NCBI GenBank assembly: GCA_022360335.1
Contig: JAKSCZ010000361.1
Span: forward strand, 1 to 11,957
Source: Pseudomonadota bacterium
Lineage (GTDB): Bacteria; Pseudomonadota; Gammaproteobacteria; Steroidobacterales; Woeseiaceae
Direction of reading: 5' to 3'
DNA: 11,957 bases
A program made the position numbers and the translations under genes. Each line of letters begins with the position of its first letter. The first letter of the stretch is position 1. Positions 1 to 6,534 of the stretch are shown here, piece after piece. The notes under the pieces were generated by a model. The model searched no databases and was not told the origin of the DNA. It saw only the letters and a program-made list of their open reading frames with translations.

Positions 1-810
1 TACGCTGCGGCCTCGGCCCTGCTGTTTGTATGGTGCGGCGCGCGCGGCCTCGGCCTGCGCTTTGCGTGGCGCGCTCACGTCCGGTTCGCGCTGCTCGGTT
101 TGCTGCTGTTCGGCCTGAACTACGTGCTGGCATACCGGGCACAGGTGCACATTACATCGGCGCTGTGCGCCATCGCCTTCTCCATGATGCTGTGGATGAA
201 CATCGTCAATGCGCGGCTGTTCTTCGGTGTGCGCTCCGAGCGCAGGGTGCTGCTCGGCGCCCTGATCGGGGTCGCGGGGACGATGATCCTGTTTTCGCCG
301 CAGATCGGTGAGCTGACGCTGAGCGACTCCGTGTTCGTCGGTCTCGTATTGGCCGTCGCCGGGGCGTTGTCGGCCTCGCTCGGCAACATGGTGTCGCAGC
401 GAGCACAAAAACTCAGCTTGCCCGTGATCCAGACGAACGCCTGGGGCATGCTCTACGGGTGTTTGTGGACCGGCGGCTACGTCGCGTATGCCGGCTATGC
501 GTTCACGTTCGACTGGTCGCCCGGCTACGTGATTTCGCTGGCGTACCTCGTGGTTTTCGGCTCGGTCGTCGCATTCGGCGCCTACCTGACGCTCGTCGGG
601 CGAATCGGGGCGCACCGCGCCGGGTACGCCTCGGTCATGTGGCCGGTCGTGGCGCTCGTACTGTCGACGGCATTCGAAGGACTCCGTCTCGATGTGCCGA
701 CCGTCCTGGGTACGGCGCTCGTACTGGGCGGCAACCTGCTCGTGCTTCGCAGCCGCTCGACGCTGGCGGGATCGCGCGACCTGCACGAGCCGGCAGCGGC
801 CTCGAGCTAG
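1..810 (+). CDS. EamA/DMT-family transporter, 5' end missing
   Basis: The frame is open from base 1 to a TAG at 808-810, giving 269 residues with the N-terminus outside the window. The protein is a polytopic inner-membrane carrier of the drug/metabolite transporter superfamily. About eight complete hydrophobic segments can be seen (around residues 27-43, 52-70, 83-98, 108-127, 140-160, 168-190, 200-220 and 228-245), plus the tail of an earlier one at the left edge. This fits the last nine helices of the ten-helix EamA fold made of two five-helix repeats. A cluster of charged residues (RSERR) separates helices 4 and 5, and the C-terminal tail is short and hydrophilic. Such proteins export amino acids, metabolites or drugs, but nothing here identifies the substrate. 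An apparent start at 100 (TTG) is internal to helix 3 and is not the true start. The gene ends in a hairpin that overlaps its stop codon. Confidence 0.85.
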   Translation, partial: YAAASALLFVWCGARGLGLRFAWRAHVRFALLGLLLFGLNYVLAYRAQVHITSALCAIAFSMMLWMNIVNARLFFGVRSERRVLLGALIGVAGTMILFSPQIGELTLSDSVFVGLVLAVAGALSASLGNMVSQRAQKLSLPVIQTNAWGMLYGCLWTGGYVAYAGYAFTFDWSPGYVISLAYLVVFGSVVAFGAYLTLVGRIGAHRAGYASVMWPVVALVLSTAFEGLRLDVPTVLGTALVLGGNLLVLRSRSTLAGSRDLHEPAAASS

Positions 811-844
811 GGTCCGTTCACACTGTCGTAGTGTCAACGGACCC
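810..844. repeat. 15-base-arm palindrome after the transporter gene
   Basis: Left arm 810-824 (GGGTCCGTTCACACT) and right arm 830-844 (AGTGTCAACGGACCC) pair at 14 of 15 positions around a 5-base loop; the single mismatch is C819 against C835. The left arm begins with the last G of the transporter's TAG stop. No T-run follows on either strand, so it is not a standard intrinsic terminator. It could stabilise the 3' end of the mRNA, act as an imperfect terminator, or be one copy of a dispersed palindromic repeat (REP-like). Only one copy is seen in this window. Confidence 0.6.
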
Positions 845-870
845 CTGGCGAACCGGTGCTCGTGCAACAG

Positions 871-898
871 TCGATTCTGCGGCAGGATGTTGTAGAAT
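871..898 (+). promoter_or_regulatory. Probable fda promoter with inverted repeat
   Basis: A good -10 hexamer TAGAAT (893-898) follows a poor -35 candidate TCGATT (871-876) at 16 bases. The -10 lies in the right arm of a 7-base inverted repeat, CGATTCT (872-878) and AGAATCG (894-900), whose arm centres are 22 bases apart. Start of transcription would be near 905, giving a leader of about 33 bases to the GTG chosen for fda. Confidence 0.5.
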
Positions 899-937
899 CG
901 CGCCTCCACCCCACCAATGAATCTTGCAGAGGCAACC

Positions 938-1828
938 GTGAGCAACGCAGAACAACTCGACAAGATCCGGAGCGCACCCGGATTCATCGCCGCCCTGGAC
1001 CAGAGCGGCGGAAGCACGCCCAAGGCGCTGGGCCTGTACGGCATTAGCGAGGACGCATGGTCGAACGACGAGGAGATGTTCACGATCGTGCACGACATGC
1101 GCACGCGCATCATGACGAGCCCGGCATTCAACGGCGACCGCATTCTCGGGGCGATCCTGTTCGAGAACACGATGGACCGCGAGGTCGAGGGTCGGTCGAC
1201 GGCCGCCTATCTCTGGAACGTCAAGAACGTCGTTCCGTTCCTCAAGGTCGACAAGGGTCTCGAGGACGTTGCCGACGGCGCACAGGTCATGAAACCGATC
1301 CCCGATCTCGACGCGTTGCTCGAAAAAGCGACGGCGGCCGGGGTCTTCGGCACCAAGATGCGTTCGGTCGTCAAGGAGGCGAACGAAACGGGTATCAAGG
1401 CCGTCGTCGATCAGCAGTTCGGGATCGGGCGCCGCATCGTCGCGGCGGGTCTCGTGCCGATCATCGAGCCGGAAATCGATATCCACTGTCCCGACAAGGC
1501 CGCCGCCGAGGACATCCTGCATGCGAACGTCAAGGCACACCTGGACGGCCTGGCCGCAGACGAGATCGTCATGCTCAAGCTGACGTTGCCGGAGAAGGAC
1601 AACCTCTTTGCCGATTTCGTCGCGCACCCCAAGGTAGCGCGCGTCGTCGCGCTCTCCGGGGGGTACTCGCGGGAGGAGGCCAACGACCGGCTGTCGCGGC
1701 AGAACGGCATGGTCGCGAGCTTCTCGCGCGCGCTTGCCGAAGGCCTGAGCGCGCAGCAGTCCGACGACGAGTTCAACGCGACCCTGGATGCGTCGATCGG
1801 CGCGATTGCGGCGGCGTCGGCCACCTGA
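938..1828 (+). CDS. fda: Class I fructose-bisphosphate aldolase
   Basis: This cytoplasmic enzyme interconverts fructose-1,6-bisphosphate with dihydroxyacetone phosphate and glyceraldehyde-3-phosphate in glycolysis and gluconeogenesis, through a lysine Schiff base and without metal. The protein matches the short bacterial class I family (Staphylococcus aureus Fda type) along its whole length. Visible blocks are GFIAALDQSGGSTPKAL near the N-terminus, ILGAILFENTMDREVEG, VPFLKVDKG, FGTKMRS, LVPIIEPE, the probable Schiff-base lysine in VMLKLT (about K214), and the phosphate-binding SGGYSR. I chose GTG at 938 because AGAGG sits five bases upstream (928-932) and because it gives 296 residues starting MSNAEQLDKI, the usual family length and N-terminus. 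An in-frame ATG at 917 would add seven residues and lacks a ribosome site. The gene appears to stand alone, with its own promoter and a weak terminator. Many gammaproteobacteria use a class II aldolase instead, so the type is a useful lineage marker. Confidence 0.93.
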   Translation: MSNAEQLDKIRSAPGFIAALDQSGGSTPKALGLYGISEDAWSNDEEMFTIVHDMRTRIMTSPAFNGDRILGAILFENTMDREVEGRSTAAYLWNVKNVVPFLKVDKGLEDVADGAQVMKPIPDLDALLEKATAAGVFGTKMRSVVKEANETGIKAVVDQQFGIGRRIVAAGLVPIIEPEIDIHCPDKAAAEDILHANVKAHLDGLAADEIVMLKLTLPEKDNLFADFVAHPKVARVVALSGGYSREEANDRLSRQNGMVASFSRALAEGLSAQQSDDEFNATLDASIGAIAAASAT

Positions 1829-1864
1829 TCGGGCGACGGCCGACGCGACAGGCCGGGCACGAAA

Positions 1865-1884
1865 GGGCCGCAAGGCCCCTGTTT
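1865..1884 (+). terminator. Weak intrinsic terminator after fda
   Basis: A 5-base GC stem GGGCC (1865-1869) and GGCCC (1874-1878) closes on a GCAA tetraloop and is followed by CTGTTT (1879-1884). The stem is short and the T-run is broken, so efficiency is uncertain. Its position between the end of fda and the ffs promoter supports the reading. Confidence 0.42.
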
Positions 1885-1902
1885 CCACGCCGGATTCTCC
1901 GG

Positions 1903-1931
1903 TTGCCCGGAGTAATCGGGGAAGGGATAAT
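1903..1931 (+). promoter_or_regulatory. Sigma-70 promoter of ffs
   Basis: TTGCCC (1903-1908) and GATAAT (1926-1931) are separated by exactly 17 bases. The predicted start of transcription, about seven bases beyond the -10, falls at 1938-1939. That is where the 5' strand of the 4.5S RNA helix begins, so promoter and RNA end support each other. This is the best promoter in the window, as expected for an abundant stable RNA. Confidence 0.75.
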
Positions 1932-1937
1932 CGCCGC

Positions 1938-2045
<108 letters not shown>

Positions 2046-2056
2046 CTTACGATACA

Positions 2057-2076
2057 CTCGGGGGTTCGGACCCGAG
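2057..2076 (+). terminator. Possible hairpin between ffs and dnaX
   Basis: CTCGGG (2057-2062) can pair with CCCGAG (2071-2076) over an 8-base loop. A different register pairs GGGT (2062-2065) with ACCC (2070-2073). No T-run follows, so this may mark the end or processing point of ffs rather than act as a strong terminator. Read-through into dnaX is likely. A weak -10-like TACACT (2053-2058) overlaps it. Confidence 0.3.
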
Positions 2077-2097
2077 CCCTACAGATTTCGAGCGTTC

Positions 2098-3717
2098 ATG
2101 AGTTATCTCGTCCTGGCCCGCAAATGGCGGCCCAAAGACTTCGCGGATACCGTCGGTCAGGAGCACGTTCTCCGGGCCCTGATCAATGCGCTGGATTCCG
2201 AACGCCTGCACCATGCCTACCTGTTCACCGGAACGCGCGGTGTCGGCAAGACGACGATCGCGAGGATTCTCGCCAAGGCGCTCAACTGCGAAAAGGGCGT
2301 CACGTCGACGCCCTGCGGCGAGTGCAGCGCCTGCGTCGAAATCGACGAAGGGCGCTTCGTCGACCTGATCGAGGTCGACGCGGCATCGAAGACCAAGGTC
2401 GACGATACGCGCGATTTGCTCGACAACGTGCAATACGCGCCTGCGCGGGGGCGTTACAAGGTTTACCTGATCGACGAAGTGCACATGCTCTCGAAAAGCT
2501 CGTTCAACGCATTGCTGAAGACGCTCGAAGAGCCGCCATCGCACGTCAAGTTCCTGCTGGCAACGACCGATCCGCAAAAACTGCCGGTCACGGTATTGTC
2601 GCGATGCCTGCAATTCAACCTCAAGCGTATGACCCCGCGTCTGATCTCCGATCGTCTGGCGTACATCTGCGACGCGGAGAAGACCGAGGCCGACGGGGCC
2701 GCGCTGGCGACGATCGCCCGTGCGGCCGACGGCAGTATGCGCGACGCGTTGAGCCTGCTCGACCAGGCGATCGCGTATTGCGGCGGCAAGCTCGAGGAGC
2801 CGCAGGTCGCCCGGATGCTCGGTACGATCGATCACGATCACGTCGTGCGGCTGTTGCGTCTGCTGGCCGGCGACGACGCGACAGGCGTCGTCGCTGCGAT
2901 CCGCGAGATCGACGAGCAGTTTCCCGATTACAACCGGCTGCTCGAAGACCTCGCCCGCGATCTGCAGCGCATCGCCGTCTTCCAGATCGTCGGAACCTGC
3001 GACAGCGAGGATGACCTCAAGGAAGAAGAGTATGCCGAACTGGCCGCGGCCCTGCCGGCCGAGGACGTCCAGCTTTTTTACCAGACGGCCGTGATCGGCC
3101 GGCGCGATCTGCACCTCGCTCCCGATCCGCGCAGCGGTGCCGAGATGACGCTGCTGCGCATGCTCGCATTCCGCCCGGTGCGCGCCGCTACGACGGATTC
3201 GGGGGGCGGATCGCCCGCGCCCGGCCCGAAGACGCAGCAGGCGGCGCAGGCAGAACCTGCGGCGGCTGCAGTGCAGGCGAAGCGGCCGGCGCAGCCGGCG
3301 GCGTCCGACAGGGCCGCGGAAGAAGAGCCGGATTGGAATACGATCGTGGGTCAGCTGGACCTGGGCGGCGCCGTGAAGCTGCTGGCCGGCAATTGCGTCT
3401 TTCTGCGGCGCGATGGCGATACCGTGCATCTCGGGCTGGACCCGCGTTCCGAATCCCTGCTGACCCGGCAGCGGGCACAGGCGCTGGCGGAGCACCTGTC
3501 GCGGCATTTCGACGAACCCCTGACCGTCAACGTCGAGATCGGCGCCGGCGCCGGCGAGACGCCCGCGCAGGAGGAGGTCCGCCTGGCCGATGAGAAGCTG
3601 GAAGCCGCGCGCCACTCGCTCGAAGCCGATCCCAATGTGCAGGCGCTGAAGAACATGTTCGGTGCGGAGCTCAGGTCGGATACGATCGAACTGATCAATC
3701 CGCCGCAGTCCGATTAG
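2098..3717 (+). CDS. dnaX: DNA polymerase III subunit gamma/tau
   Basis: DnaX is the ATPase of the clamp loader, which opens and places the beta clamp; the tau form also ties polymerase cores and DnaB helicase together. The 539 residues start MSYLVLARKWRP, as in E. coli. Visible motifs are Walker A GTRGVGKT (45-52), zinc cysteines C64, C73, C76 and C79, Walker B LIDEVH (124-129), sensor 1 ATTD (155-158), the SRC arginine-finger motif (168-170) and sensor 2 GSMRDALSL (212-220). The clamp-loader oligomerisation domain runs to about residue 360. An Ala/Pro-rich linker spans roughly 361-410, followed by a tau-type C-terminal domain to 539. The protein is shorter than E. coli tau (643) and longer than gamma (431), and no A-AAA-AAG slippery heptamer was seen in the linker, so only a tau-like product is expected. 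It heads an operon with ybaB (10-base gap), recR and a HIT gene. The ATG has only a weak ribosome site (CGAG, 2089-2092). Confidence 0.97.
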   Translation: MSYLVLARKWRPKDFADTVGQEHVLRALINALDSERLHHAYLFTGTRGVGKTTIARILAKALNCEKGVTSTPCGECSACVEIDEGRFVDLIEVDAASKTKVDDTRDLLDNVQYAPARGRYKVYLIDEVHMLSKSSFNALLKTLEEPPSHVKFLLATTDPQKLPVTVLSRCLQFNLKRMTPRLISDRLAYICDAEKTEADGAALATIARAADGSMRDALSLLDQAIAYCGGKLEEPQVARMLGTIDHDHVVRLLRLLAGDDATGVVAAIREIDEQFPDYNRLLEDLARDLQRIAVFQIVGTCDSEDDLKEEEYAELAAALPAEDVQLFYQTAVIGRRDLHLAPDPRSGAEMTLLRMLAFRPVRAATTDSGGGSPAPGPKTQQAAQAEPAAAAVQAKRPAQPAASDRAAEEEPDWNTIVGQLDLGGAVKLLAGNCVFLRRDGDTVHLGLDPRSESLLTRQRAQALAEHLSRHFDEPLTVNVEIGAGAGETPAQEEVRLADEKLEAARHSLEADPNVQALKNMFGAELRSDTIELINPPQSD

Positions 3718-3720
3718 GGG
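3715..3720 (+). promoter_or_regulatory. Ribosome site of ybaB built on the dnaX stop
   Basis: The TAG stop of dnaX (3715-3717) runs into GGG, making TAGGGG, seven bases before the ybaB ATG at 3728. Terminating ribosomes would stand on the next gene's ribosome site, which favours coupled translation. Confidence 0.6.
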
Positions 3721-3727
3721 ATCCTGA

Positions 3728-4051
3728 ATGAAAGGCAATATCGGCCAGCTCATGAAGCAGGCGCAACAGATGCAGGCCAACATGCAAAAGGCCCAGGAAG
3801 AGATGGCCTCCATGTTGGTGACGGGCGAGTCCGGTGCAGGTACGGTTCGGGTTACGATGAATTGTCGGCACCGCGTACAGTCCGTGGAAATCGACGACTC
3901 GATGATCGGCGACGACAAGGAGATGCTCGAGGACCTGACCGTCGCCGCGTTCAACGACGCCGTCAACAAGGTCGAGAAGACCGTGCAGGACAAGTTCGCG
4001 GGCATGGCTTCGGGCATGGGCCTGCCCGCGGGATTCAAGCTGCCGTTCTAG
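3728..4051 (+). CDS. ybaB: YbaB/EbfC nucleoid-associated protein
   Basis: A 107-residue member of the YbaB/EbfC family: small dimeric DNA-binding proteins that coat the nucleoid and affect expression. The N-terminal helix is rich in Met and Gln (residues 7-30, with the pattern LMKQAQQMQANMQKAQEEM). It is followed by a beta region containing GTVRVTMNCRHRVQSVEID and a helical C-terminal half ending in a Gly/Met-rich segment (GMASGMGLPAGF). All of these are typical of the family, as are the length and the place between dnaX and recR. Its stop codon TAG (4049-4051) directly abuts the recR ATG. The family often shares an operon with recR, and a role around recombination or the replication fork has been suggested, but nothing in the sequence proves it. 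Confidence 0.95.
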   Translation: MKGNIGQLMKQAQQMQANMQKAQEEMASMLVTGESGAGTVRVTMNCRHRVQSVEIDDSMIGDDKEMLEDLTVAAFNDAVNKVEKTVQDKFAGMASGMGLPAGFKLPF

Positions 4052-4651
4052 ATGCCGTATTCGCCGTTACTGATTCGCCTGATCGAAGGTCTGCGCTGCA
4101 TGCCGGGCGTCGGCCAAAAATCCGCGCAGCGTATTGCGTTTCACCTGCTCGAGAGAGACCGTGACGGCGCGGGCGAACTGAGTGCGGCCCTCGCGGAAGC
4201 GGTCGGCGGGATCGGGCACTGTCGCCGGTGCCGGATGTTCACCGAAGACGATCTGTGTGCGATCTGCTCGGCGCCCGGCCGCGACACGGCGCAATTGTGC
4301 GTCGTCGAATCGCCGGCGGACGTCATGGCGATCGAGGACGCAACCGGTTTTCGCGGTCTGTATTTCGTTCTCATGGGGCACCTCTCGCCGCTGGACGGTA
4401 TCGGCCCGGGTGAGCTCGGCCTGGGCAAACTCGACGACCGGCTCGCCGGCGGCGAGGTCGCTGAACTGATCATCGCGACCAACCCGACGGTGGAGGGTGA
4501 TGCGACCGCGCACTATCTCGCCGAGCTCGCTGCGCAGCGCGGTATCAAGGCGAGCCGGATCGCGCACGGCGTGCCGCTGGGCGGCGAGCTCGAGTACGTG
4601 GACGGCGGCACGCTGTCCCACGCGTTTTACGGCCGACGGTCCGTCGACTAG
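4052..4651 (+). CDS. recR: Recombination mediator RecR
   Basis: RecR works with RecO and RecF in the cytoplasm to load RecA onto SSB-coated single-stranded DNA at gaps. The 199 residues match the family length. An N-terminal helix-hairpin-helix region (about 8-32, with LRCMPGVGQKSAQRIAFHLL) is followed by a four-cysteine zinc finger (C57, C60, C69, C72). A Toprim domain runs from about residue 80, with VVESPAD (84-90) and TNPTVEGDAT (143-152), and the C-terminal motif RIAHGVPLGGELEYVD (169-184) is intact. The ATG follows the ybaB stop with no spacer and without a clear Shine-Dalgarno, so translation probably depends on coupling to ybaB. No key residue is missing. Confidence 0.97.
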   Translation: MPYSPLLIRLIEGLRCMPGVGQKSAQRIAFHLLERDRDGAGELSAALAEAVGGIGHCRRCRMFTEDDLCAICSAPGRDTAQLCVVESPADVMAIEDATGFRGLYFVLMGHLSPLDGIGPGELGLGKLDDRLAGGEVAELIIATNPTVEGDATAHYLAELAAQRGIKASRIAHGVPLGGELEYVDGGTLSHAFYGRRSVD

Positions 4652-4654
4652 GAG
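4650..4654 (+). promoter_or_regulatory. Ribosome site of the HIT gene built on the recR stop
   Basis: AGGAG spans 4650-4654, using the AG of the recR TAG stop, five bases before the ATG at 4660. This is the same arrangement as at the dnaX/ybaB junction. Confidence 0.6.
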
Positions 4655-4659
4655 CGGAA

Positions 4660-5001
4660 ATGGATTGCCTGTTCTGCAAGATCGTGGCCGGCCGGATACC
4701 GGCCGAGATCGTTTACGATTCCGATACGGCCCTGGCGTTTCGCGACATCGACCCGCAAGCGCCGACGCATGTCCTCGTGATCCCGCGCAAGCACGTATCG
4801 ACGATCAACGACCTCGACGGGGAAGACGAGGCCCTGGTCGGCAGCCTGTTCACCGCGGCGAAGGAGATAGCCGCTGCGGAGGGCATTGCCGACGACGGTT
4901 ACCGCACCGTCATGAACTGCAACGAGGGCGCCGGGCAGAGCGTCTTTCACATTCACCTGCACGTGCTGGGCGGCCGGCCGATGACCTGGCCGCCGGGCTA
5001 G
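4660..5001 (+). CDS. HIT-family nucleotide-binding hydrolase (HinT-like)
   Basis: A 113-residue histidine-triad protein of the HinT/PKCI branch, enzymes that hydrolyse nucleoside phosphoramidates such as AMP-lysine conjugates. It opens with DCLFCKIVAGRIPAE, whose two cysteines (C3, C6) are common in this branch. It continues through TALAFRDIDPQAPTHVLVIPRKH and ends with the catalytic triad HIHLHV (H97, H99, H101) followed by LGGRPMTWPPG. Family length and motif order are complete. It is the last gene of the dnaX operon, with an 8-base gap after recR. Its TAG stop overlaps that of convergent rsgA in a shared CTAG (4998-5001), leaving no room for a terminator between them. The physiological substrate is unknown. 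Confidence 0.93.
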   Translation: MDCLFCKIVAGRIPAEIVYDSDTALAFRDIDPQAPTHVLVIPRKHVSTINDLDGEDEALVGSLFTAAKEIAAAEGIADDGYRTVMNCNEGAGQSVFHIHLHVLGGRPMTWPPG

Positions 5002-5921
5002 CGCGCTCGCGGCGCGGCGCCGTCCGTGCCCTGGAACCCGCCCTCGGCCAGCTGCTTCGTCAGGTTGACGGTCCGCTTGTAGCTCTCGTAGCGGCGCGGA
5101 CTGATGGCGCCCGATTCGACGTCCGCCTTGACTCCGCAACCCGGCTCGCGCAGGTGCCGGCAGTTCGCAAAACGGCAGCCGGCGCCTGCCGTCCGGATTT
5201 CGCGGAACCCCTGCGCCGCAACCGTCGACGATCCCAGGGCCGGTGCGTAGTCGCGAACGCCCGGCGAATCGATGATCCGGCCGCAGCCCGGCAATGCGAT
5301 CATCACCGAACTGACGGTCGTGTGGCGGCCTTCTTTCGACTTGCCGGAGACGGCCGCGGTCTTCCGGTTGCGTTCGCCGGCGAGGCTGTTGATGATGCTC
5401 GATTTGCCGACACCCGACTGGCCGACGATGATCGCGCAGCGATCCCCGAGCAGCTTGCAAATCTCGCCGACCCGCTCGCCGGTTTCCGAACTGCAGGTTA
5501 CGACCTCGTAGCCGATGCGCCGGTAGGCAAGGAGCTCGGCTTCGGGCGGTTCGGCGACGAGATCGATTTTGTTGAACACGACGGCCGAATCGACGCCCAT
5601 GGTCTCCGCTGCGCACAGGTACCTGTCGACGATGAACCAGTCCGGTTTCGGCTCGGCCGCGGCCACGACGAGCACGTAATCGATGTTGGCTGCCAGCACT
5701 TCGGCCTCGCCACGCAGGTTCGGGCGCGTCAGTGCGTTAAGGCGGTCGCCGATTCCGGTGATCAGCCAGTCGTTCTCGCCCGGCAGTGGCGTGACCTCGA
5801 CGATGTCGCCGCAGACCGGGCGCAGCCGCTTGCCTTTGATCTTCGCGCCGACTTCCCGCTCGTCCGCAAGGCGCAGGCGCATACGCCGACCGTAGGCAGC
5901 GATCACCGTAGCGTGATTCAT
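4998..5921 (-). CDS. rsgA: Ribosome small-subunit GTPase RsgA
   Basis: RsgA is a circularly permuted GTPase that checks late 30S ribosomal subunit maturation. The 307 residues contain an N-terminal OB-fold (about 1-70), then the permuted G motifs: G4 NKID (117-120), G1 GQSGVGKS (167-174), G2 around RHTT (199-202) and G3 DSPG (218-221). The C-terminal zinc-binding domain carries C249, C254, H256 and C262. The reading frame stays open upstream to about 6284, but that part lies inside orn and has no family similarity. The ATG at 5921 (MNHATVIAAYGRR) is the right start. It has no Shine-Dalgarno; instead TATACT (plus-strand 5928-5933) stands six bases upstream, suggesting a leaderless mRNA. It is divergent from orn, as in E. 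coli, and convergent with the HIT gene. Confidence 0.96.
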   Translation of the reverse strand: MNHATVIAAYGRRMRLRLADEREVGAKIKGKRLRPVCGDIVEVTPLPGENDWLITGIGDRLNALTRPNLRGEAEVLAANIDYVLVVAAAEPKPDWFIVDRYLCAAETMGVDSAVVFNKIDLVAEPPEAELLAYRRIGYEVVTCSSETGERVGEICKLLGDRCAIIVGQSGVGKSSIINSLAGERNRKTAAVSGKSKEGRHTTVSSVMIALPGCGRIIDSPGVRDYAPALGSSTVAAQGFREIRTAGAGCRFANCRHLREPGCGVKADVESGAISPRRYESYKRTVNLTKQLAEGGFQGTDGAAPRAR

Positions 5922-5946
5922 GCCGGGAGTATAGACTGCGGGAGCT
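5922..5946. promoter_or_regulatory. Divergent rsgA/orn promoter, possibly one shared -10
   Basis: Only 25 bases separate the two start codons. The near-palindrome AGTATAGACT (5928-5937) gives TATACT on the minus strand (complement of 5928-5933), six bases before the rsgA ATG. It also gives TATAGA on the plus strand (5930-5935), eleven bases before the orn ATG. No convincing -35 is seen on either side. Other promoters inside the flanking coding regions are possible. Confidence 0.45.
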
Positions 5947-6534
5947 ATGGGCACAGCAGATACGGGGCGTAGTACGAATCTCGTCTGGATAGACCTCGAG
6001 ATGACGGGGCTGTGCACCCGGCACGACACGATCATCGAGATCGCGACCGTCGTTACCGACAGATTCCTCAACGAACTGGCCGAAGGACCGGTGCTGGCGA
6101 TACGCCAGGCGCAGGAAACGATGGACGGGATGGACGAATGGAACACGCGGCAGCACAGCGAGTCGGGGCTCACCGAGCGCGTACTCGAAAGCGAGATCGA
6201 TGCAAGGGAAGCCGAAGCCGCGACGCTCGCGTTTGTCAGCGAATGGGTGGACGAGGGTGTATCGCCGATGTGCGGCAACAGCATCTGCCAGGATCGCAGG
6301 TTTCTCGCCAGGGAGATGCCGCAACTCGAAGCGTTCTTCCATTACCGCAACCTCGACGTCAGCACCTTGAAGATCCTGGCGCAGCAATGGGCGCCGGCCG
6401 TGGCGTCCGGTTTCTCCAAGGAACCGGCGCATCTCGCGCTGTCGGATATCCGGGATTCGATCGACGAGTTGCGCTGGTATCGAGACAGGTTGTTCGACCG
6501 GGATGCGCTCGGCACGTCGGGCGACGATGCCTGA
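5947..6534 (+). CDS. orn: Oligoribonuclease
   Basis: Orn is the cytoplasmic 3'-5' exoribonuclease that degrades dinucleotides, including pGpG from c-di-GMP turnover, and finishes RNA decay. The 195 residues carry the DEDDh exonuclease set: D16 and E18 in WIDLEMTGL, D116 in CQDRRFL, H162 in PAHLALSD, and D167 in DIRDS. The blocks IIEIATVVTD, MCGNSICQDRRFLAREMPQLEAFFHYR and LDVSTLK match E. coli Orn closely. A C-terminal tail of about ten residues (DALGTSGDDA) goes beyond the usual family end. The ATG at 5947 is the only possible start, because a stop (TAG, 5932-5934) lies just upstream in frame. GGGAG (5940-5944) is only two bases away, closer than is optimal. The last 8 bases overlap the next gene, so the two are probably co-transcribed. 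Confidence 0.96.
   Translation: MGTADTGRSTNLVWIDLEMTGLCTRHDTIIEIATVVTDRFLNELAEGPVLAIRQAQETMDGMDEWNTRQHSESGLTERVLESEIDAREAEAATLAFVSEWVDEGVSPMCGNSICQDRRFLAREMPQLEAFFHYRNLDVSTLKILAQQWAPAVASGFSKEPAHLALSDIRDSIDELRWYRDRLFDRDALGTSGDDA

Noticed and set aside
818..1888. A 356-codon minus-strand frame opposite fda
   Set aside because: The plus strand encodes an intact aldolase over nearly the same stretch; the antisense frame has no family features.
3073..3080. CTTTTTTA run in dnaX as a slippage site making gamma
   Set aside because: The codons are CTT TTT TAC, not in slippery register, and a product ending there would lose part of the oligomerisation domain, unlike a gamma subunit.
2047..4038. A 663-codon open frame on the minus strand opposite dnaX and ybaB
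   Set aside because: It has low-complexity, Arg-rich composition with no recognisable domain, while the opposite strand carries full-length conserved DnaX and YbaB. Long antisense frames are common in GC-rich codon usage.
5922..6284. N-terminal extension of rsgA upstream of 5921
   Set aside because: It would lie inside orn, has no ribosome site, and does not resemble RsgA, which begins normally at 5921.
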